A DNA stretch of 58,435 nucleotides from Oscillospiraceae bacterium (GCA_012520505.1 JAAYOC010000041.1:1-58435); one strand, 5' to 3'; positions 33,116 to 44,404 are shown, numbered from the stretch's first letter. Notes: generated by a model not told the origin, from the sequence alone. Translations and numbers: made by a program.

Positions 33116-36100
33116 ATGCTCAACCTCGTTTTAGGTCGCTCAGGCTCAGGAAAAACTGAATACATACGCAATATTTTAAAGGAACGTGCTAAGGCTTCCG
33201 ACAATAAGCTTTTACTTATTGTTCCGGAGCAATTTTCTTTTGCAAGCGAGCGTTCCTTCCTTCTTGATATTTCGGCCAAAGATGCCCAAAACATTGAAGT
33301 TTTATCTTTTTCACGTCTTTGTGACTATGTAGGTCGCTCCCTTGGAGGTTTCGCCGGTACACACACCGGAGATGACACAAAAATAATAATTATGCTTAGA
33401 GCACTCAACAGCATACAAGACAGCCTCACTCTTTACAAAAAACATGTAAAAAGCATTCCTCTTGCAAAAGAACTCATAGTTCTTGTAAGTGAATTAAAAA
33501 AAGAATGCATTTCCCCTGAAATGTTAAAAACGGCATCAAAAAATGTCAGACAAGCTACCCTTAAAAACAAACTTTCTGACCTTTCAATAATTTACGATGC
33601 TTATGAGACTCTTTTCTCAAGCAAGTATGTTGACTATATAGACGGAGACAGTCTTCTTGAAAGGCTTGCAAAAACTCTTGAAAACAATCTGTTTTTTAAC
33701 GGATATACCATCTGTATAGATGCTTTTAAAGGTTTTACGGGACAGGAATTTGAAATAATTAAACACCTCATCAGTCAAGCTGATGAAGTGTATGTATCCC
33801 TTTGCACGCCTAACATTTATGACGATGACCCTGCCATGATTTTTGCATCTGTAAATGAAACTGCAAAAAAACTTAAATCTCTAAGCAATAAAACAAAAAT
33901 AATTGATACTTTAAACAAACCTTTAAGGTTCAACAATGACGAACTTAAATTTCTTGAAGCAAACATCTTTAATCCAACCACTAAAACATTTAAATCAGCT
34001 AACGACGAAAAGCTCGACACAAAACTCAAACATATAGAAATATTCTCTGCAGATAACATTCATGATGAATGTATGTATATTGCAGCAACTGCAAGAAAAC
34101 TTATTAGAGAAGAAGGGATTACTCTAAAAGACATAGCAATTATCGTAAGAAATGATACCAATTATTCTTATGAACTTACGAACTGTTTCAAACGTTTTGA
34201 TATCCCGGTATTTGAAGATAAAAGAGCACCCGTTAAAACTCAACCGATAATTTCTCTTATGATTTCTGTACTTAACATTTTAAACGGCGGATTTACAACA
34301 GAAAATATTCTTCGCTATTTGAAAACAGACCTCTCTCCTCTGTCGGCCGAGGATGTTGCTGAACTTGAAAACTATGTTCTTATGTGGAATCTTTCTGCCA
34401 AAGCATGGCGTAATAAGTTCACCAATAATCCTAATGGTTTAGATGGAGAATCCGATGAAGAAAAACTTAAAAAACTTAACAAAATGAGAGAAAAAATAAT
34501 TCCACCTCTCTTAACCCTTGCAGAAAAAACAAAAAATACTACTGCATTTGAATTTTCTGAAGCTCTCTATGATTTTTTAGTAAATACTGACATTGATACA
34601 AGACTTCTTACTTTAGCTGAAGAGCTTGATGCTGCCGGCTACACCGCACTTGCAGCCGAACAAAATAGAGTTTGGGAAATTCTTATGGAAATTCTTTCAA
34701 AACTCGGACTTATCTATGGGGAAACAAAAACAGACATAGAAACTTATAAAAATCTTTTTACTGCTGTAGTTGAAGTTACAGATCTTGGTAGTATTCCTTT
34801 CGTATTAGATGAAATAACAATCGGAACTGCTGACAGGATTCGACTCTCAAACCCAAAAGTCGTTTTTGTAGCCGGTTGTGCCGAAGGTGTTTTTCCTGCT
34901 GCAATTTCAAACAATAGCCTTTTAACAACTACCGATAGAGCCAGTTTAGAGAAAGAAGGAATCGTGCTTTCTTCCTCAAGCGAAAATCTAGCCTCAGAAG
35001 AGCGATTTATTGCTTACAGTGCCTTAACTTCCGCTACCGATAAAGTTTTTATCTCATACTATAAAACTGACGATGAAGCTTCTTATAAACCTTCTATCAT
35101 CATTAACAGCGCAAAAGAACTATTTTCCATTGAAGATGAAAAAAATGTCAGTGCAATTGAACCTGAATATTTTGCCGAAACCTACGATAGTGTTTTTCAA
35201 ACCTATGCTGAAAACTTCCATAAGCTTAAAACTGCAGACGATAAATTTGTAACAAAACTCAATTCCCTTCGAGAAATAACAAAAGAAGATGGAAGAATTA
35301 AAACACTGGATATGGTCGCAAACAAACTTCCGTTTAAAATTGAAAATAAAAACACAGCGAAAGCTCTTTTTGGAGAAAATCTCTATCTTTCGGCTTCTCG
35401 CGTTGATACATATTACCATTGCCCTTTCCAATACTTTTGCAAGTATGGTCTTAAAGCTAAACCACGAAAAAAAGCAAAACTTGATCCTCTTATTGGAGGT
35501 ACGGTGATTCATTATGTTCTTGAAAATGTTGTAAGAGAATATGGGAAAGAAAAACTCATAGCTCTAAACAAAAATGAACGCGAAAAAGCTGTAGATAAAT
35601 GGCTCAAAATTTATCTTGATGAAAAACTTGGTGGTTTTGAAGATAAAACACTGCGTTTTAGATACCTTTATCGCAGACTTTCCGTATCCCTTGTAGACAT
35701 AGTTAATAGACTTTGTGATGAATTTAGCGTTTCCAATTTCACTCCTTGTGATTTTGAACTTTCAATTGGAACAAAAGACGACTCTAAGCTCAACTCTTCC
35801 AATTCTGAACTTGAAATTGAAGTTAAAGAAACCTTAGAAGAAAAATCTGAAAAAAAGCCTATTCCTGCGTATACAGTAAACTTTGATAACAATAAAGAAA
35901 TCAAAATCTTCGGAGAAATTGACCGTGTAGACAAATTTGAAAAGAACGGTCAAAGCTACATTCGAGTAGTAGACTATAAATCAGGTGGTAAAGAGTTTCG
36001 TCTTTCTGACATCCTTGATGGTTTAAACATGCAAATGCTCATTTATCTCTTTGCAATAGAAGCCGGTGGTAAAAAACGTTATGGTGAAACTATACCTTCC

Positions 36101-36568
36101 GGTATTCTCTATTACACTGCAAAAAGAAGCCATGTAAGTCTTGATTCAAAAACAGAAGACCCTCTTGAAAAGAAAATCTATGCCGATAAGGGAAGCGGTC
36201 TTTTTCTTCTCAATGAAGATGTGCTTGAGGCAATGGAAGCCAACATTAAAGGTAACTATATCCCGGTCAAATATAACCGAAGTGGCCAGCTTACAGGAAA
36301 TCTTATTTCTCTTGAAGATATGATTAAACTTAAAAAGAATATCGACAACACTCTTATTGCAATGGCTACAAATCTTCACAATGGTGAAATTCCTGCTTTT
36401 CCTGTTACAGGAACTAATTATGATAGAACTTGTGAATACTGTGACTATAGAGCAATTTGTGGCGTAGAAGATGACAGTATAAAAAAAGAAATCGAGAAAA
36501 AAGATAATGAAACAGTTTTAGAAATAATCAATCAACAATTTCTTGAGGCAGGTGAAAACAATGGGTAA
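33116..36568 (+). CDS. addB: ATP-dependent helicase/nuclease subunit B
   Basis: Subunit of the AddAB enzyme, which resects double-strand breaks and loads RecA. The 1150-residue protein has Walker A LGRSGSGKTEY at 6-16, VPEQFSFASER, a UvrD-like inactive helicase middle, and a C-terminal RecB-like nuclease with VVDYKSGGKEF. The four Fe-S cysteines are visible: one in YYHCPFQYFC (near 767) and a CEYCDYRAIC trio (near 1104-1113). Starts with an AGAGG site 9 nt upstream. Its stop overlaps the addA start by 8 nt. Confidence 0.96.
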   Translation: MLNLVLGRSGSGKTEYIRNILKERAKASDNKLLLIVPEQFSFASERSFLLDISAKDAQNIEVLSFSRLCDYVGRSLGGFAGTHTGDDTKIIIMLRALNSIQDSLTLYKKHVKSIPLAKELIVLVSELKKECISPEMLKTASKNVRQATLKNKLSDLSIIYDAYETLFSSKYVDYIDGDSLLERLAKTLENNLFFNGYTICIDAFKGFTGQEFEIIKHLISQADEVYVSLCTPNIYDDDPAMIFASVNETAKKLKSLSNKTKIIDTLNKPLRFNNDELKFLEANIFNPTTKTFKSANDEKLDTKLKHIEIFSADNIHDECMYIAATARKLIREEGITLKDIAIIVRNDTNYSYELTNCFKRFDIPVFEDKRAPVKTQPIISLMISVLNILNGGFTTENILRYLKTDLSPLSAEDVAELENYVLMWNLSAKAWRNKFTNNPNGLDGESDEEKLKKLNKMREKIIPPLLTLAEKTKNTTAFEFSEALYDFLVNTDIDTRLLTLAEELDAAGYTALAAEQNRVWEILMEILSKLGLIYGETKTDIETYKNLFTAVVEVTDLGSIPFVLDEITIGTADRIRLSNPKVVFVAGCAEGVFPAAISNNSLLTTTDRASLEKEGIVLSSSSENLASEERFIAYSALTSATDKVFISYYKTDDEASYKPSIIINSAKELFSIEDEKNVSAIEPEYFAETYDSVFQTYAENFHKLKTADDKFVTKLNSLREITKEDGRIKTLDMVANKLPFKIENKNTAKALFGENLYLSASRVDTYYHCPFQYFCKYGLKAKPRKKAKLDPLIGGTVIHYVLENVVREYGKEKLIALNKNEREKAVDKWLKIYLDEKLGGFEDKTLRFRYLYRRLSVSLVDIVNRLCDEFSVSNFTPCDFELSIGTKDDSKLNSSNSELEIEVKETLEEKSEKKPIPAYTVNFDNNKEIKIFGEIDRVDKFEKNGQSYIRVVDYKSGGKEFRLSDILDGLNMQMLIYLFAIEAGGKKRYGETIPSGILYYTAKRSHVSLDSKTEDPLEKKIYADKGSGLFLLNEDVLEAMEANIKGNYIPVKYNRSGQLTGNLISLEDMIKLKKNIDNTLIAMATNLHNGEIPAFPVTGTNYDRTCEYCDYRAICGVEDDSIKKEIEKKDNETVLEIINQQFLEAGENNG

Positions 36569-39500
36569 ATTCAAATTGACACCCGACCAAAAAAAGGTAA
36601 TACACAATAAAGATGGTACACTCGTTGTTAGCGCTGCTGCCGGTTCAGGCAAAACTGCTGTTTTAATTGAACGAGTAGTTGAAAAACTGCTTGATGAAAC
36701 AAATCCTGTCCGTGCGGACCATCTTCTTATTGTAACTTTCACAAGAGCTGCAACTGCGGAAATACGCTCACGTCTTGAAAAAGAGATTCACGAAAAACTA
36801 AAAGAAAATCCAAATAACAAACACCTGCAAACTCAACAAATGCTTCTTCCTTCCGCACATATCTATACAATAGACGCGTTTTGCTCAAAACTTGTACGTG
36901 AAAATTTTAATGCTATTGAAAACTTATCCCCTGACTTCAAAATGTTAGATGAAGCAGAGGCAGAAGTTCTTATGTCCGAAGCACTTGAAACTATTATTGA
37001 AGATCTTTATGAAGAAAATACCGACAGTTTTAAAAATCTTGTCGAACTTCTTTTTGTTGGAAGAGATGACTCTTCTCTTGAAGAAAATATCAAAAAACTT
37101 TACACCTATTCAAGAGCTTATCCCTTCCCAAATGAATGGCTTAAAGAAGCTTTAAGCCAATATGATAGCTCAATCGCTCTAAAGGATTCAGAAATAGGAA
37201 AAATAGTTCAAAGAAACACTTTGGAGATGCTTGAATACTACGAGCAAAACTTTGAGAAATGTATTTCTGAATTTGAAGTTGCTTTTTCTGAAAATTCTGC
37301 ACTAAAATCAATAGAAATATTAAAAGAAGATTGCGAAATTGTGAAAACACTCATTGGTCATATTAATGATTTTAATTTTGATAGCTTTTTGAAGGTAATT
37401 CCTGAACTTAGTCGTTGGGTATCACCAAGTGGATATGCCGACAATGAGCGCGTGATTTACGCAAAAGATTTAAGAAATTCGTTCAAAGACGATTTTAAAA
37501 AGATAACCAGATTTATTGCCTCAGATGAAAAAACACATAAAGAAGATGCGGACCTTCTTCTACCAATGGCAGAAAAATTAATTGATGCAGTTACTAGGTT
37601 CGACAACGAATATTTAAAACTTAAAATCGAACATAATGCCTATGATTTTTCAGACATAGAGCTTTTTGCTTTAAAACTTCTAATTGAAAGTGCAGATGGA
37701 AATAATTTTGTAAGAACAGAACTTGCTACAGATATCAGTAATCAGTTTGATGAAATTTTAATTGATGAATATCAAGATACTAACAAAGCCCAAGATATGA
37801 TATTTAAAGCAATTTCTAAAAACGAAGAAAATCTATTTATGGTTGGCGATGTAAAACAAAGCATATACGGATTTCGTCAAGCAATGCCTGAAATTTTCTT
37901 AGAGAAAAAAGAAACCATAAAAAACACAGTTATACTTGGTAAAAATTTTAGAAGCCGAGAAGGAATTCTCAATTATATAAACTTCATTTTTGAAAGAATC
38001 ATGACCAAAAACTGTGGCGATGTAGATTACAAAAAAAATGAACAGCTCGTTTACGGTGCAACAGACTATAAACCATCAAATGAAGAAGATGTAGAATTTC
38101 ACCTTCTTAATACAAAAACTTTAGAAGAGGAAGGCGAATTTATTGCTAAATATATCACCGATACTGTTGCCAGTGGTAAAGCTGATTACAAGGATTTTAC
38201 AATCCTTATGCAGACTCAAAAAAATCGTGCTCCTATAATTGAAAAAGCACTTCGTACACATGGTATTCCCGTTTACTTAGATGCTGCAGCAGGCTTTTTT
38301 GACACAGCTGATGTACAAATAATTACATCTTTCCTTAGAGTAATAAATAATCCTCTACAAGATATACCACTACTCTCCGTGTTAATGTCCCCAATTTTTG
38401 GATTTTCAGCAGATGAAGTATCCATTCTTCGCCTAAACTCAAAAAATACTTCAATCTATGCAGCACTTCTGAAAGCAGAAAAGAATAATACTGAAAGCTC
38501 AGCAAGGAATAAAGGCATTAAAAACCCAAAATTAGAAATAGGAAATAAGAACATTAAATTGAATAATGACAAAGTTAAATATTTTCTTGAAACTCTTCGT
38601 AAATATAGAAGACTTTCTGTCTCACTTCCTGCGGCGGATCTTATTCGAACAATCTATGATGACACTCTCTTCCCGTGGATTGCAGCGGCAATGCCTAACG
38701 GTAAACAACGTATTGCAAATCTAAATAAACTTGTAGAACTTGCAAAAAAATATGATACTTATAGTACTTATGGGCTTTCGGGTTTTGTTCGTCATATTGA
38801 TAGGCTTATAGAATCCGGTTCTGACACTTCTCCGGCACAAATTATTTTTGAAGCGGATAATGTTGTTAGAATTATGAGTATTCATAAAAGTAAAGGTCTG
38901 CAATTTAAATATTGCATCCTTGCTGATACAACAAAAAATATAAATAAAATGGATGAAAGAGCAAATTTAATCCTTCATCCTAAATTTGGTATTGGTATTA
39001 AAGGTAGACACCTTAAAACAGGACACACCTACCCTACTTTGATTCACACAGCTTTTAAGCTTGAAAGCAACAAAAAGAATATGTCTGAAGTCATAAGAAC
39101 CCTTTATGTTGCCTTAACAAGAGCTAAAGAAAAACTTATAATTATAGCATCTGTTGAAGATATTGAAAAAGAAATTGCCAAAGCAAAATCTACAAGTATT
39201 CATCCTTACATTGTTCGTAAATCTGCTTCAATTTTCAATTTATTGATGCCTTCAACAATTGATTATCCAAATACAAATATTCTTCATGTCCATAATACAG
39301 ACACTGAAAAAACAGAATTTGAAGACAAAATACTTACGACTGATAAAGATGAAGCTCTAATTAAAGAAATTGAGGAAAGACTCAAATTTGAATATCCATA
39401 TAAAGCTTTATCAGAAGTTACAACAAAAAGAGCAGCATCTCATGTAAATGATGGTGGATTTTCAAAACTCTTTTTTGCAAGTGCTAAACCTGAATTTAAA

Positions 39501-40016
39501 TCAAAAGATGGATTCACCCCTGCTGAAAGAGGTGTCTGTCTTCACAAATTTATGCAGTATGCTGACTTTACAAACTCACCTACTGATGAACTTAACAGGC
39601 TTAAAGCACACAAATTCTTAACCGAAACAGAAGCTAAAGCAATAGATTTACAAAAAGTTCAAAATTATATTGATAGTAATATTGCTGGAAGAATAAAAGC
39701 AAGTAAGAAAATTATGAGAGAAAAGAAATTTTCGGTACTCGTTCCTGCAAGTAATTTCTATCCGGAACTTTCAAAATCATTAGGACAAGAAAAAATTTTA
39801 ATTCAAGGTATTGCCGACCTTATCTTTATAGAAGAAGATGGATTTGTAATTCTTGACTACAAAACTGATAGGACAAAGGATAAAGAAAAACTTATTAATA
39901 AGCATAAACCTCAACTTGAAACATATAAAGAAGCCCTGGAACAAGTTTTAGAACTTCCAATGAAAGAAGCTTACATTTATGCTTTCAGTCTTGATGAGGA
40001 AATAAAAGTTTTATAA
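36561..40016 (+). CDS. addA: ATP-dependent helicase/nuclease subunit A
   Basis: UvrD-family helicase and nuclease partner of AddB. The 1151-residue protein shows the Q motif LTPDQKKVI, Walker A SAAAGSGKTAVLIERV, TFTRAATAEIRSRL, IDEYQDTNKAQD (motif II), MVGDVKQSIYGFRQA, MSIHKSKGLQF, LYVALTRAKEK and the C-terminal nuclease motif FVILDYKTDR. The frame reaches 6 codons further upstream, but AGGTG 6 nt before the ATG at 36561 supports that start. A lysine/asparagine-rich insert near residue 650 (KGIKNPKLEIGNKNIKLNN) is probably a surface loop. It ends in a hairpin shared with the convergent kinase gene. Confidence 0.96.
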   Translation: MGKFKLTPDQKKVIHNKDGTLVVSAAAGSGKTAVLIERVVEKLLDETNPVRADHLLIVTFTRAATAEIRSRLEKEIHEKLKENPNNKHLQTQQMLLPSAHIYTIDAFCSKLVRENFNAIENLSPDFKMLDEAEAEVLMSEALETIIEDLYEENTDSFKNLVELLFVGRDDSSLEENIKKLYTYSRAYPFPNEWLKEALSQYDSSIALKDSEIGKIVQRNTLEMLEYYEQNFEKCISEFEVAFSENSALKSIEILKEDCEIVKTLIGHINDFNFDSFLKVIPELSRWVSPSGYADNERVIYAKDLRNSFKDDFKKITRFIASDEKTHKEDADLLLPMAEKLIDAVTRFDNEYLKLKIEHNAYDFSDIELFALKLLIESADGNNFVRTELATDISNQFDEILIDEYQDTNKAQDMIFKAISKNEENLFMVGDVKQSIYGFRQAMPEIFLEKKETIKNTVILGKNFRSREGILNYINFIFERIMTKNCGDVDYKKNEQLVYGATDYKPSNEEDVEFHLLNTKTLEEEGEFIAKYITDTVASGKADYKDFTILMQTQKNRAPIIEKALRTHGIPVYLDAAAGFFDTADVQIITSFLRVINNPLQDIPLLSVLMSPIFGFSADEVSILRLNSKNTSIYAALLKAEKNNTESSARNKGIKNPKLEIGNKNIKLNNDKVKYFLETLRKYRRLSVSLPAADLIRTIYDDTLFPWIAAAMPNGKQRIANLNKLVELAKKYDTYSTYGLSGFVRHIDRLIESGSDTSPAQIIFEADNVVRIMSIHKSKGLQFKYCILADTTKNINKMDERANLILHPKFGIGIKGRHLKTGHTYPTLIHTAFKLESNKKNMSEVIRTLYVALTRAKEKLIIIASVEDIEKEIAKAKSTSIHPYIVRKSASIFNLLMPSTIDYPNTNILHVHNTDTEKTEFEDKILTTDKDEALIKEIEERLKFEYPYKALSEVTTKRAASHVNDGGFSKLFFASAKPEFKSKDGFTPAERGVCLHKFMQYADFTNSPTDELNRLKAHKFLTETEAKAIDLQKVQNYIDSNIAGRIKASKKIMREKKFSVLVPASNFYPELSKSLGQEKILIQGIADLIFIEEDGFVILDYKTDRTKDKEKLINKHKPQLETYKEALEQVLELPMKEAYIYAFSLDEEIKVL

Positions 40017-40051
40017 AAACTTAAAACATACAATAAATATTTTAAGGTTTT
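40016..40051. terminator. Bidirectional AT-rich hairpin between addA and the kinase gene
   Basis: AAAACTTAAAA (40016-40026) pairs with TTTTAAGGTTTT (40040-40051) with one bulged G. Convergent genes end within it. Confidence 0.6.
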
Positions 40052-42504
40052 AACGGCAAACTTACTGCTACTTTGAAAAGATCTCCATCTATATCAATTG
40101 TAAACTTACCACCCTGAAGTTCTGCCAAACTCTTTGCAATTGAAAGACCAAGACCTGAACCTTCTGATGAACGAGCTGCATCGCCTCTTACAAAACGTTC
40201 AGAAAGCATTTCAAGATTAAAGTTCATTTCATCCCTTGAAACGTTCTTCATAGTAAGCGTAGCAAAACGTTCATCCGTTGTTAAATCAAGGTATACACGT
40301 GTTTTTGGCATCGCATATTTTTCAACATTAGAGAAAAGGTTTTCAATAATTCTATATGTCTTTTGACCATCAGCAACTACAACACTTGATTTTTCCGGGA
40401 CATTATATTTAAGGTCAAGACCTAAAGCTTTAAAACTTTCCTCATATTCACCAAAAATCTGTCCTACAAACTCATTTAAATCAATTTCTGCCATAACAAG
40501 AGTAATATTTCCGGAAGAAACCTTAGATGCTTCTACAAGGTCATCAATAAGATTTTTTAGGCGCTCAGCCTTTTCGTCAAGCACATTAATGTAATCCCTC
40601 GCAGTTTCATCTTCAATCTTGCACTGCTTTAAAAGATCTGTGTAAGTAACGATAGATGTCAAAGGAGTTTTAAGGTCGTGACTCACATTTGTTATAAGCT
40701 CAGCCTTCATTCTCTCAGAATGTACTGCATCGTTAATTGCAACTTCCAGACCATCAGTCAAATTATTTGTCTTTTCAGCTAAAGGTCTAATTGCACTTGG
40801 CATATATTGAGTTTGAAGTTCAAAATCGAAATCTCCCTGTTCTGCCTTTGTTAAAGCTGAAAGAACGTTATCGAGAGCACCTGAAATTTTACGAACATAT
40901 AAAATTGCGAAAATACTATTTAGTAAAACAAATCCTATACATGTATTATATCCTATTTCATCGTAATATGGAGTAACATGATAGTAAACTGCCATAAAAG
41001 CCACAATAATTGCATTTAAAATAATATAAAAAGTGACTACCATGAATATTTTTCTTTTAATTGACTTATGCGTAAGTTTGCTTACTCCTGAAGTTATCCA
41101 AGCTCTAATGCTTGAAATTCTCTTTATAAACAGCTTGTATGTAATTGTATTTTTAAAATAATTTTTATTTTTAACTTCACGACTAACAGACATAAGCCAT
41201 TCAATAAGAATCAAATTTGCCGGAATTGATGCAATTCCAATATTATAAGTAGGTAAAAAATCCCAACCAAAGAAATATTCATAAATATACAACGGAAGTA
41301 TTGCAAATACAGCACATGCAAAACCTGAAATTAAAAAATGAATACTGTTAGGAATTTTATCAATTCTTGCTGATTTAACACCCTCTTTTTCCTTAATTCC
41401 GGCTATTGCCACAAGAACTGTTAAACTAAGAATCCACGTTGTTAAAGCCGTTAAGAATATCGTAATATTTTTCTTAAAATCCCCTTTAGATTGTGCCCAT
41501 TGATTATATAATTTGCTGTATACATCGCCTTCAACAATAGATTTCTCGTTTGCATTTACTTGAATATAAATATCATAACGATTTTCATCAAGGCTACCAA
41601 AACAGTATGTATAATAACTTTCAGCGCCATATAAATATCTCGGCTCTTTATTTTCATCATAGTACCAAGGTAAATCTTCGTTCTCATTAAGAACATTTCG
41701 TAAAAATGCGCTAAACTTTATTTCTCCATTTATTATTGAAGCTCCGTAATCTTCATCAGAAAATTTTAAATTTTCAATATTTTTCATATTTGTATGAATT
41801 TGACCGGTTTGTTTGTCCTTTAAGTAGTAATGATAATTCTTAAGACTTCCAAGATGTTTCTTAATTTTTGCGTAATCAGATTTAAAATTAGAACGAGCTA
41901 TCATAATTTCTTTATTTAAGTTGCTTTCTTGTTTTTCTTCCAGTCCCTTATCATCAATCTCAATCGCGTCTAAAGGATATCCTTTGTAATAATCAATTCC
42001 GTCTACAGTTGTTATACCATTATTACTATTATCAGCAGCAATCTGCATTGAATATGTAAAATTACTTAAAACATGAACCTTTGAATTCGGATACTCAAAA
42101 ATTTCAGTTTCTTCATTATAAGGATGCATTGAGTCAATTATATTTTTCTTATGCTGAAGTTTTTTTCTTTCAAGATCATCGGCAAATGCTTTACGAATTC
42201 TAGTTTCTTCTGCTTCAAAAGCCTTTCCGGACTCCACCATTTCATCACTAATGTAGACTGTTACAAGTTTTCGTACACTGTCCGTATCTTCACGAATCTG
42301 AGTTGCAAAAGCAGAAGAGCCACTTCCCATCACAGTAGAATTAGGTCTAAAAATCCAGCCGGCAAACGGATTCATGTTATCGTAATAATATCTTTCTAAA
42401 TTTAGAGCCTGATAATAAGCAAACACAAAACTAATACACGAAATGATTATAATGAGTGCTTTTAAAATTCGACTATTTCGAATCTTTATCAATTTTGTAG
42501 CCAA
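40042..42504 (-). CDS. Large membrane sensor histidine kinase
   Basis: An 820-residue kinase. One helix at about 14-30, a large extracytoplasmic domain (about 31-345), four further hydrophobic segments in about 350-450, two more in about 485-535, then a HAMP-like region, HisKA with phosphoacceptor His in SHDLKTPLTS, N box NLFSNVEKYAM and G box SEGSGLGLSIAKS. The extracytoplasmic sensor has no domain I recognise. It resembles a VanS/large WalK-like kinase and is paired with the OmpR-type regulator whose end it overlaps by 32 nt. The start used is a TTG; another TTG four codons later is possible and the true start is uncertain. Confidence 0.9.
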   Translation of the reverse strand: MATKLIKIRNSRILKALIIIISCISFVFAYYQALNLERYYYDNMNPFAGWIFRPNSTVMGSGSSAFATQIREDTDSVRKLVTVYISDEMVESGKAFEAEETRIRKAFADDLERKKLQHKKNIIDSMHPYNEETEIFEYPNSKVHVLSNFTYSMQIAADNSNNGITTVDGIDYYKGYPLDAIEIDDKGLEEKQESNLNKEIMIARSNFKSDYAKIKKHLGSLKNYHYYLKDKQTGQIHTNMKNIENLKFSDEDYGASIINGEIKFSAFLRNVLNENEDLPWYYDENKEPRYLYGAESYYTYCFGSLDENRYDIYIQVNANEKSIVEGDVYSKLYNQWAQSKGDFKKNITIFLTALTTWILSLTVLVAIAGIKEKEGVKSARIDKIPNSIHFLISGFACAVFAILPLYIYEYFFGWDFLPTYNIGIASIPANLILIEWLMSVSREVKNKNYFKNTITYKLFIKRISSIRAWITSGVSKLTHKSIKRKIFMVVTFYIILNAIIVAFMAVYYHVTPYYDEIGYNTCIGFVLLNSIFAILYVRKISGALDNVLSALTKAEQGDFDFELQTQYMPSAIRPLAEKTNNLTDGLEVAINDAVHSERMKAELITNVSHDLKTPLTSIVTYTDLLKQCKIEDETARDYINVLDEKAERLKNLIDDLVEASKVSSGNITLVMAEIDLNEFVGQIFGEYEESFKALGLDLKYNVPEKSSVVVADGQKTYRIIENLFSNVEKYAMPKTRVYLDLTTDERFATLTMKNVSRDEMNFNLEMLSERFVRGDAARSSEGSGLGLSIAKSLAELQGGKFTIDIDGDLFKVAVSLPLKP

Positions 42505-43171
42505 TTCCCCACACCACCTTAATATATTTTGGGTCTTTAGGATTTATTTCAATTTTTTCACGAATACGACGAATATGTACTGTTACTGTTTTTTCAGTTG
42601 CAAAAGCTTCTTCTTGCCAAACCGCCTCATAAATTTGATTAGTTGAGAGAACATGGCCCATATTTTCCATTAAATACTCAAGAATTTTATATTCTGTCGC
42701 AGTAACCTTAACCGGTTCTCCATCAACTGTAACTGTTTTAGCCGCTGTATCGAGTACAAGGCCACCACTTTGCAAAACATTTTCAGTTTTTTCTAAACTA
42801 CCAAGAGAAGTATATCGTCTAATCTGAGACTTAACTCTTGCTACCAGTTCAAGCGGATTAAATGGCTTTGTCACATAATCATCAGCACCAAAAGAGAGTC
42901 CTGCAATTTTATCGGTATCCTCAGATTTTGCTGACAACAATATAATAGGTATGTTTTTATTCTGCCTAAGTTTTGTTGTAGCAGTCATACCATCCATCTG
43001 TGGCATCATTATATCCATAATAATACAATGAAGTTCTTGCGATTCAGCCACTGTTAAAGCTTCAATCCCATTTGTAGCTCTAAACACTTTAAAGCCCTCA
43101 TTTTGCAAATAAATTTCAATAGAATCAAGTATTGCTTTATCGTCGTCACATACCAGTATGTTCATCGTCAT
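42473..43171 (-). CDS. OmpR/PhoB family response regulator
   Basis: A 232-residue transcription regulator. The receiver domain has the acidic trio DDD near 8-10, phosphoacceptor Asp in CIIMDIMMPQMDG, LLSAKSED and the KPF lysine. The C-terminal winged helix includes TEYKILEYLMEN, the recognition helix TEKTVTVHIRRIREKI and KVVWGIGYKI. The ATG at 43171 has GGAGG 8 nt upstream; the frame extends 13 codons more without a site. Partner of the downstream kinase. Signals and targets are not evident. Confidence 0.93.
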   Translation of the reverse strand: MTMNILVCDDDKAILDSIEIYLQNEGFKVFRATNGIEALTVAESQELHCIIMDIMMPQMDGMTATTKLRQNKNIPIILLSAKSEDTDKIAGLSFGADDYVTKPFNPLELVARVKSQIRRYTSLGSLEKTENVLQSGGLVLDTAAKTVTVDGEPVKVTATEYKILEYLMENMGHVLSTNQIYEAVWQEEAFATEKTVTVHIRRIREKIEINPKDPKYIKVVWGIGYKIDKDSK

Positions 43172-43254
43172 CCTAAATTCCTCCCATACTAACAATATAA
43201 AAGGTGTCAATTACAAACAATTTTCAAAAATATTACAAAAAAATAAAGGTTTTA

Positions 43255-43281
43255 AGCCCGAAACCTCTATGGTTTCGGGCT
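43255..43281 (-). terminator. Terminator after rpoD
   Basis: A perfect 11-bp GC-rich stem (43255-43265 with 43271-43281), 5-nt loop, 12 nt past the rpoD stop. It ends the tmk-rpoD operon; the T tract on the minus strand is short. Confidence 0.82.
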
Positions 43282-43292
43282 CTGCTACATAG

Positions 43293-44384
43293 TTAATCAA
43301 TAAAATCCTTTAGTTTCTTTGAGCGACTTGGATGGCGAAGTTTACGAAGTGCTTTAGCTTCAATCTGTCGAATACGCTCACGGGTTACATTGAATTTTTT
43401 ACCAACTTCTTCAAGTGTACGAGGATGTCCGTCTTCAAGACCAAAACGAAGTTCCAAAACTTTTGCTTCTCTTGGAGTAAGAGTTGTTAAAACCTCTGCA
43501 AGTTGTTCTTTAAGAAGAATAGCTGCAGCAGCATCAGCCGGTGCAAGTGCATCTTCATCAGGGATAAAGTCACCAAGATGTGAATCTTCCTCCTCACCAA
43601 TAGGAGTTTCAAGAGACACAGGTTCTTGAGCAACACGGAGAATCTCACGTACCTTTTCTACAGGCATATCAAGTTCTTTTGCAATCTCTTCTACCGTTGG
43701 GTCTCTACCATTGAGATGAAGAAGATGACTGCTTGTTTTCTTAACCTTATTAATTGTTTCAACCATGTGTACCGGTATACGAATTGTTCTGGCCTGGTCT
43801 GCAATAGCACGAGTAATTGCCTGACGAATCCACCAAGTAGCATAAGTTGAAAACTTAAAGCCCTTGGTAAAATCAAATTTTTCTACTGCTTTAATAAGGC
43901 CTAGGTTTCCTTCCTGAATTAAATCAAGGAAATGCATTCCACGACCAACATAACGCTTTGCAATACTTACAACAAGACGAAGGTTTGCCTCAGCAAGTTT
44001 ATTTTTTGCTCCTTCGTCGCCCATTGCAATACGCATTGCAAGTTGAATTTCTTCCTCCGGTGTAAGAAGTGGCACTCGACCAATTTCTTTCAAATATACC
44101 TTTACAGGGTCATCCATTGCGGCATTCTTTGAATTATCAACTGCACCAAGCTCAACTGCTTTTGGCATTTCAAGTTCAAAATTTAGCGATTCAAGTGCTG
44201 CATCACCCAAATCATCAATGATTTCGATATTATTTTGCTCGAGTGTATCATAAATTTTATCGAGTTCTTCCATATCGATGTCTATTTCAACAATCGCCTG
44301 GTCTATTTCATTGGTAGAAATTCTACCCTGCGCCTTACCCTTCTCTAAAAGGGCATTAAGTACTGACATCTTTTTTTCTTCCAT
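43293..44384 (-). CDS. rpoD: RNA polymerase primary sigma factor
   Basis: Housekeeping sigma factor (SigA). The 363-residue protein has a short region 1.1 (1-80), region 1.2 ([17 protein letters not shown]), region 2 ([31 protein letters not shown]), region 3, and region 4 with the helix-turn-helix [20 protein letters not shown]. It should read the TTGACA/TATAAT promoters listed here. The ATG at 44384 has AAAGGGAG 9 nt upstream; another ATG five codons later is possible. It follows dnaG by 20 nt in the macromolecular-synthesis arrangement. Confidence 0.98.
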   Translation of the reverse strand: MEEKKMSVLNALLEKGKAQGRISTNEIDQAIVEIDIDMEELDKIYDTLEQNNIEIIDDLGDAALESLNFELEMPKAVELGAVDNSKNAAMDDPVKVYLKEIGRVPLLTPEEEIQLAMRIAMGDEGAKNKLAEANLRLVVSIAKRYVGRGMHFLDLIQEGNLGLIKAVEKFDFTKGFKFSTYATWWIRQAITRAIADQARTIRIPVHMVETINKVKKTSSHLLHLNGRDPTVEEIAKELDMPVEKVREILRVAQEPVSLETPIGEEEDSHLGDFIPDEDALAPADAAAAILLKEQLAEVLTTLTPREAKVLELRFGLEDGHPRTLEEVGKKFNVTRERIRQIEAKALRKLRHPSRSKKLKDFID

Positions 44385-44404
44385 TAAACGTTACTCCCTT
44401 TTTA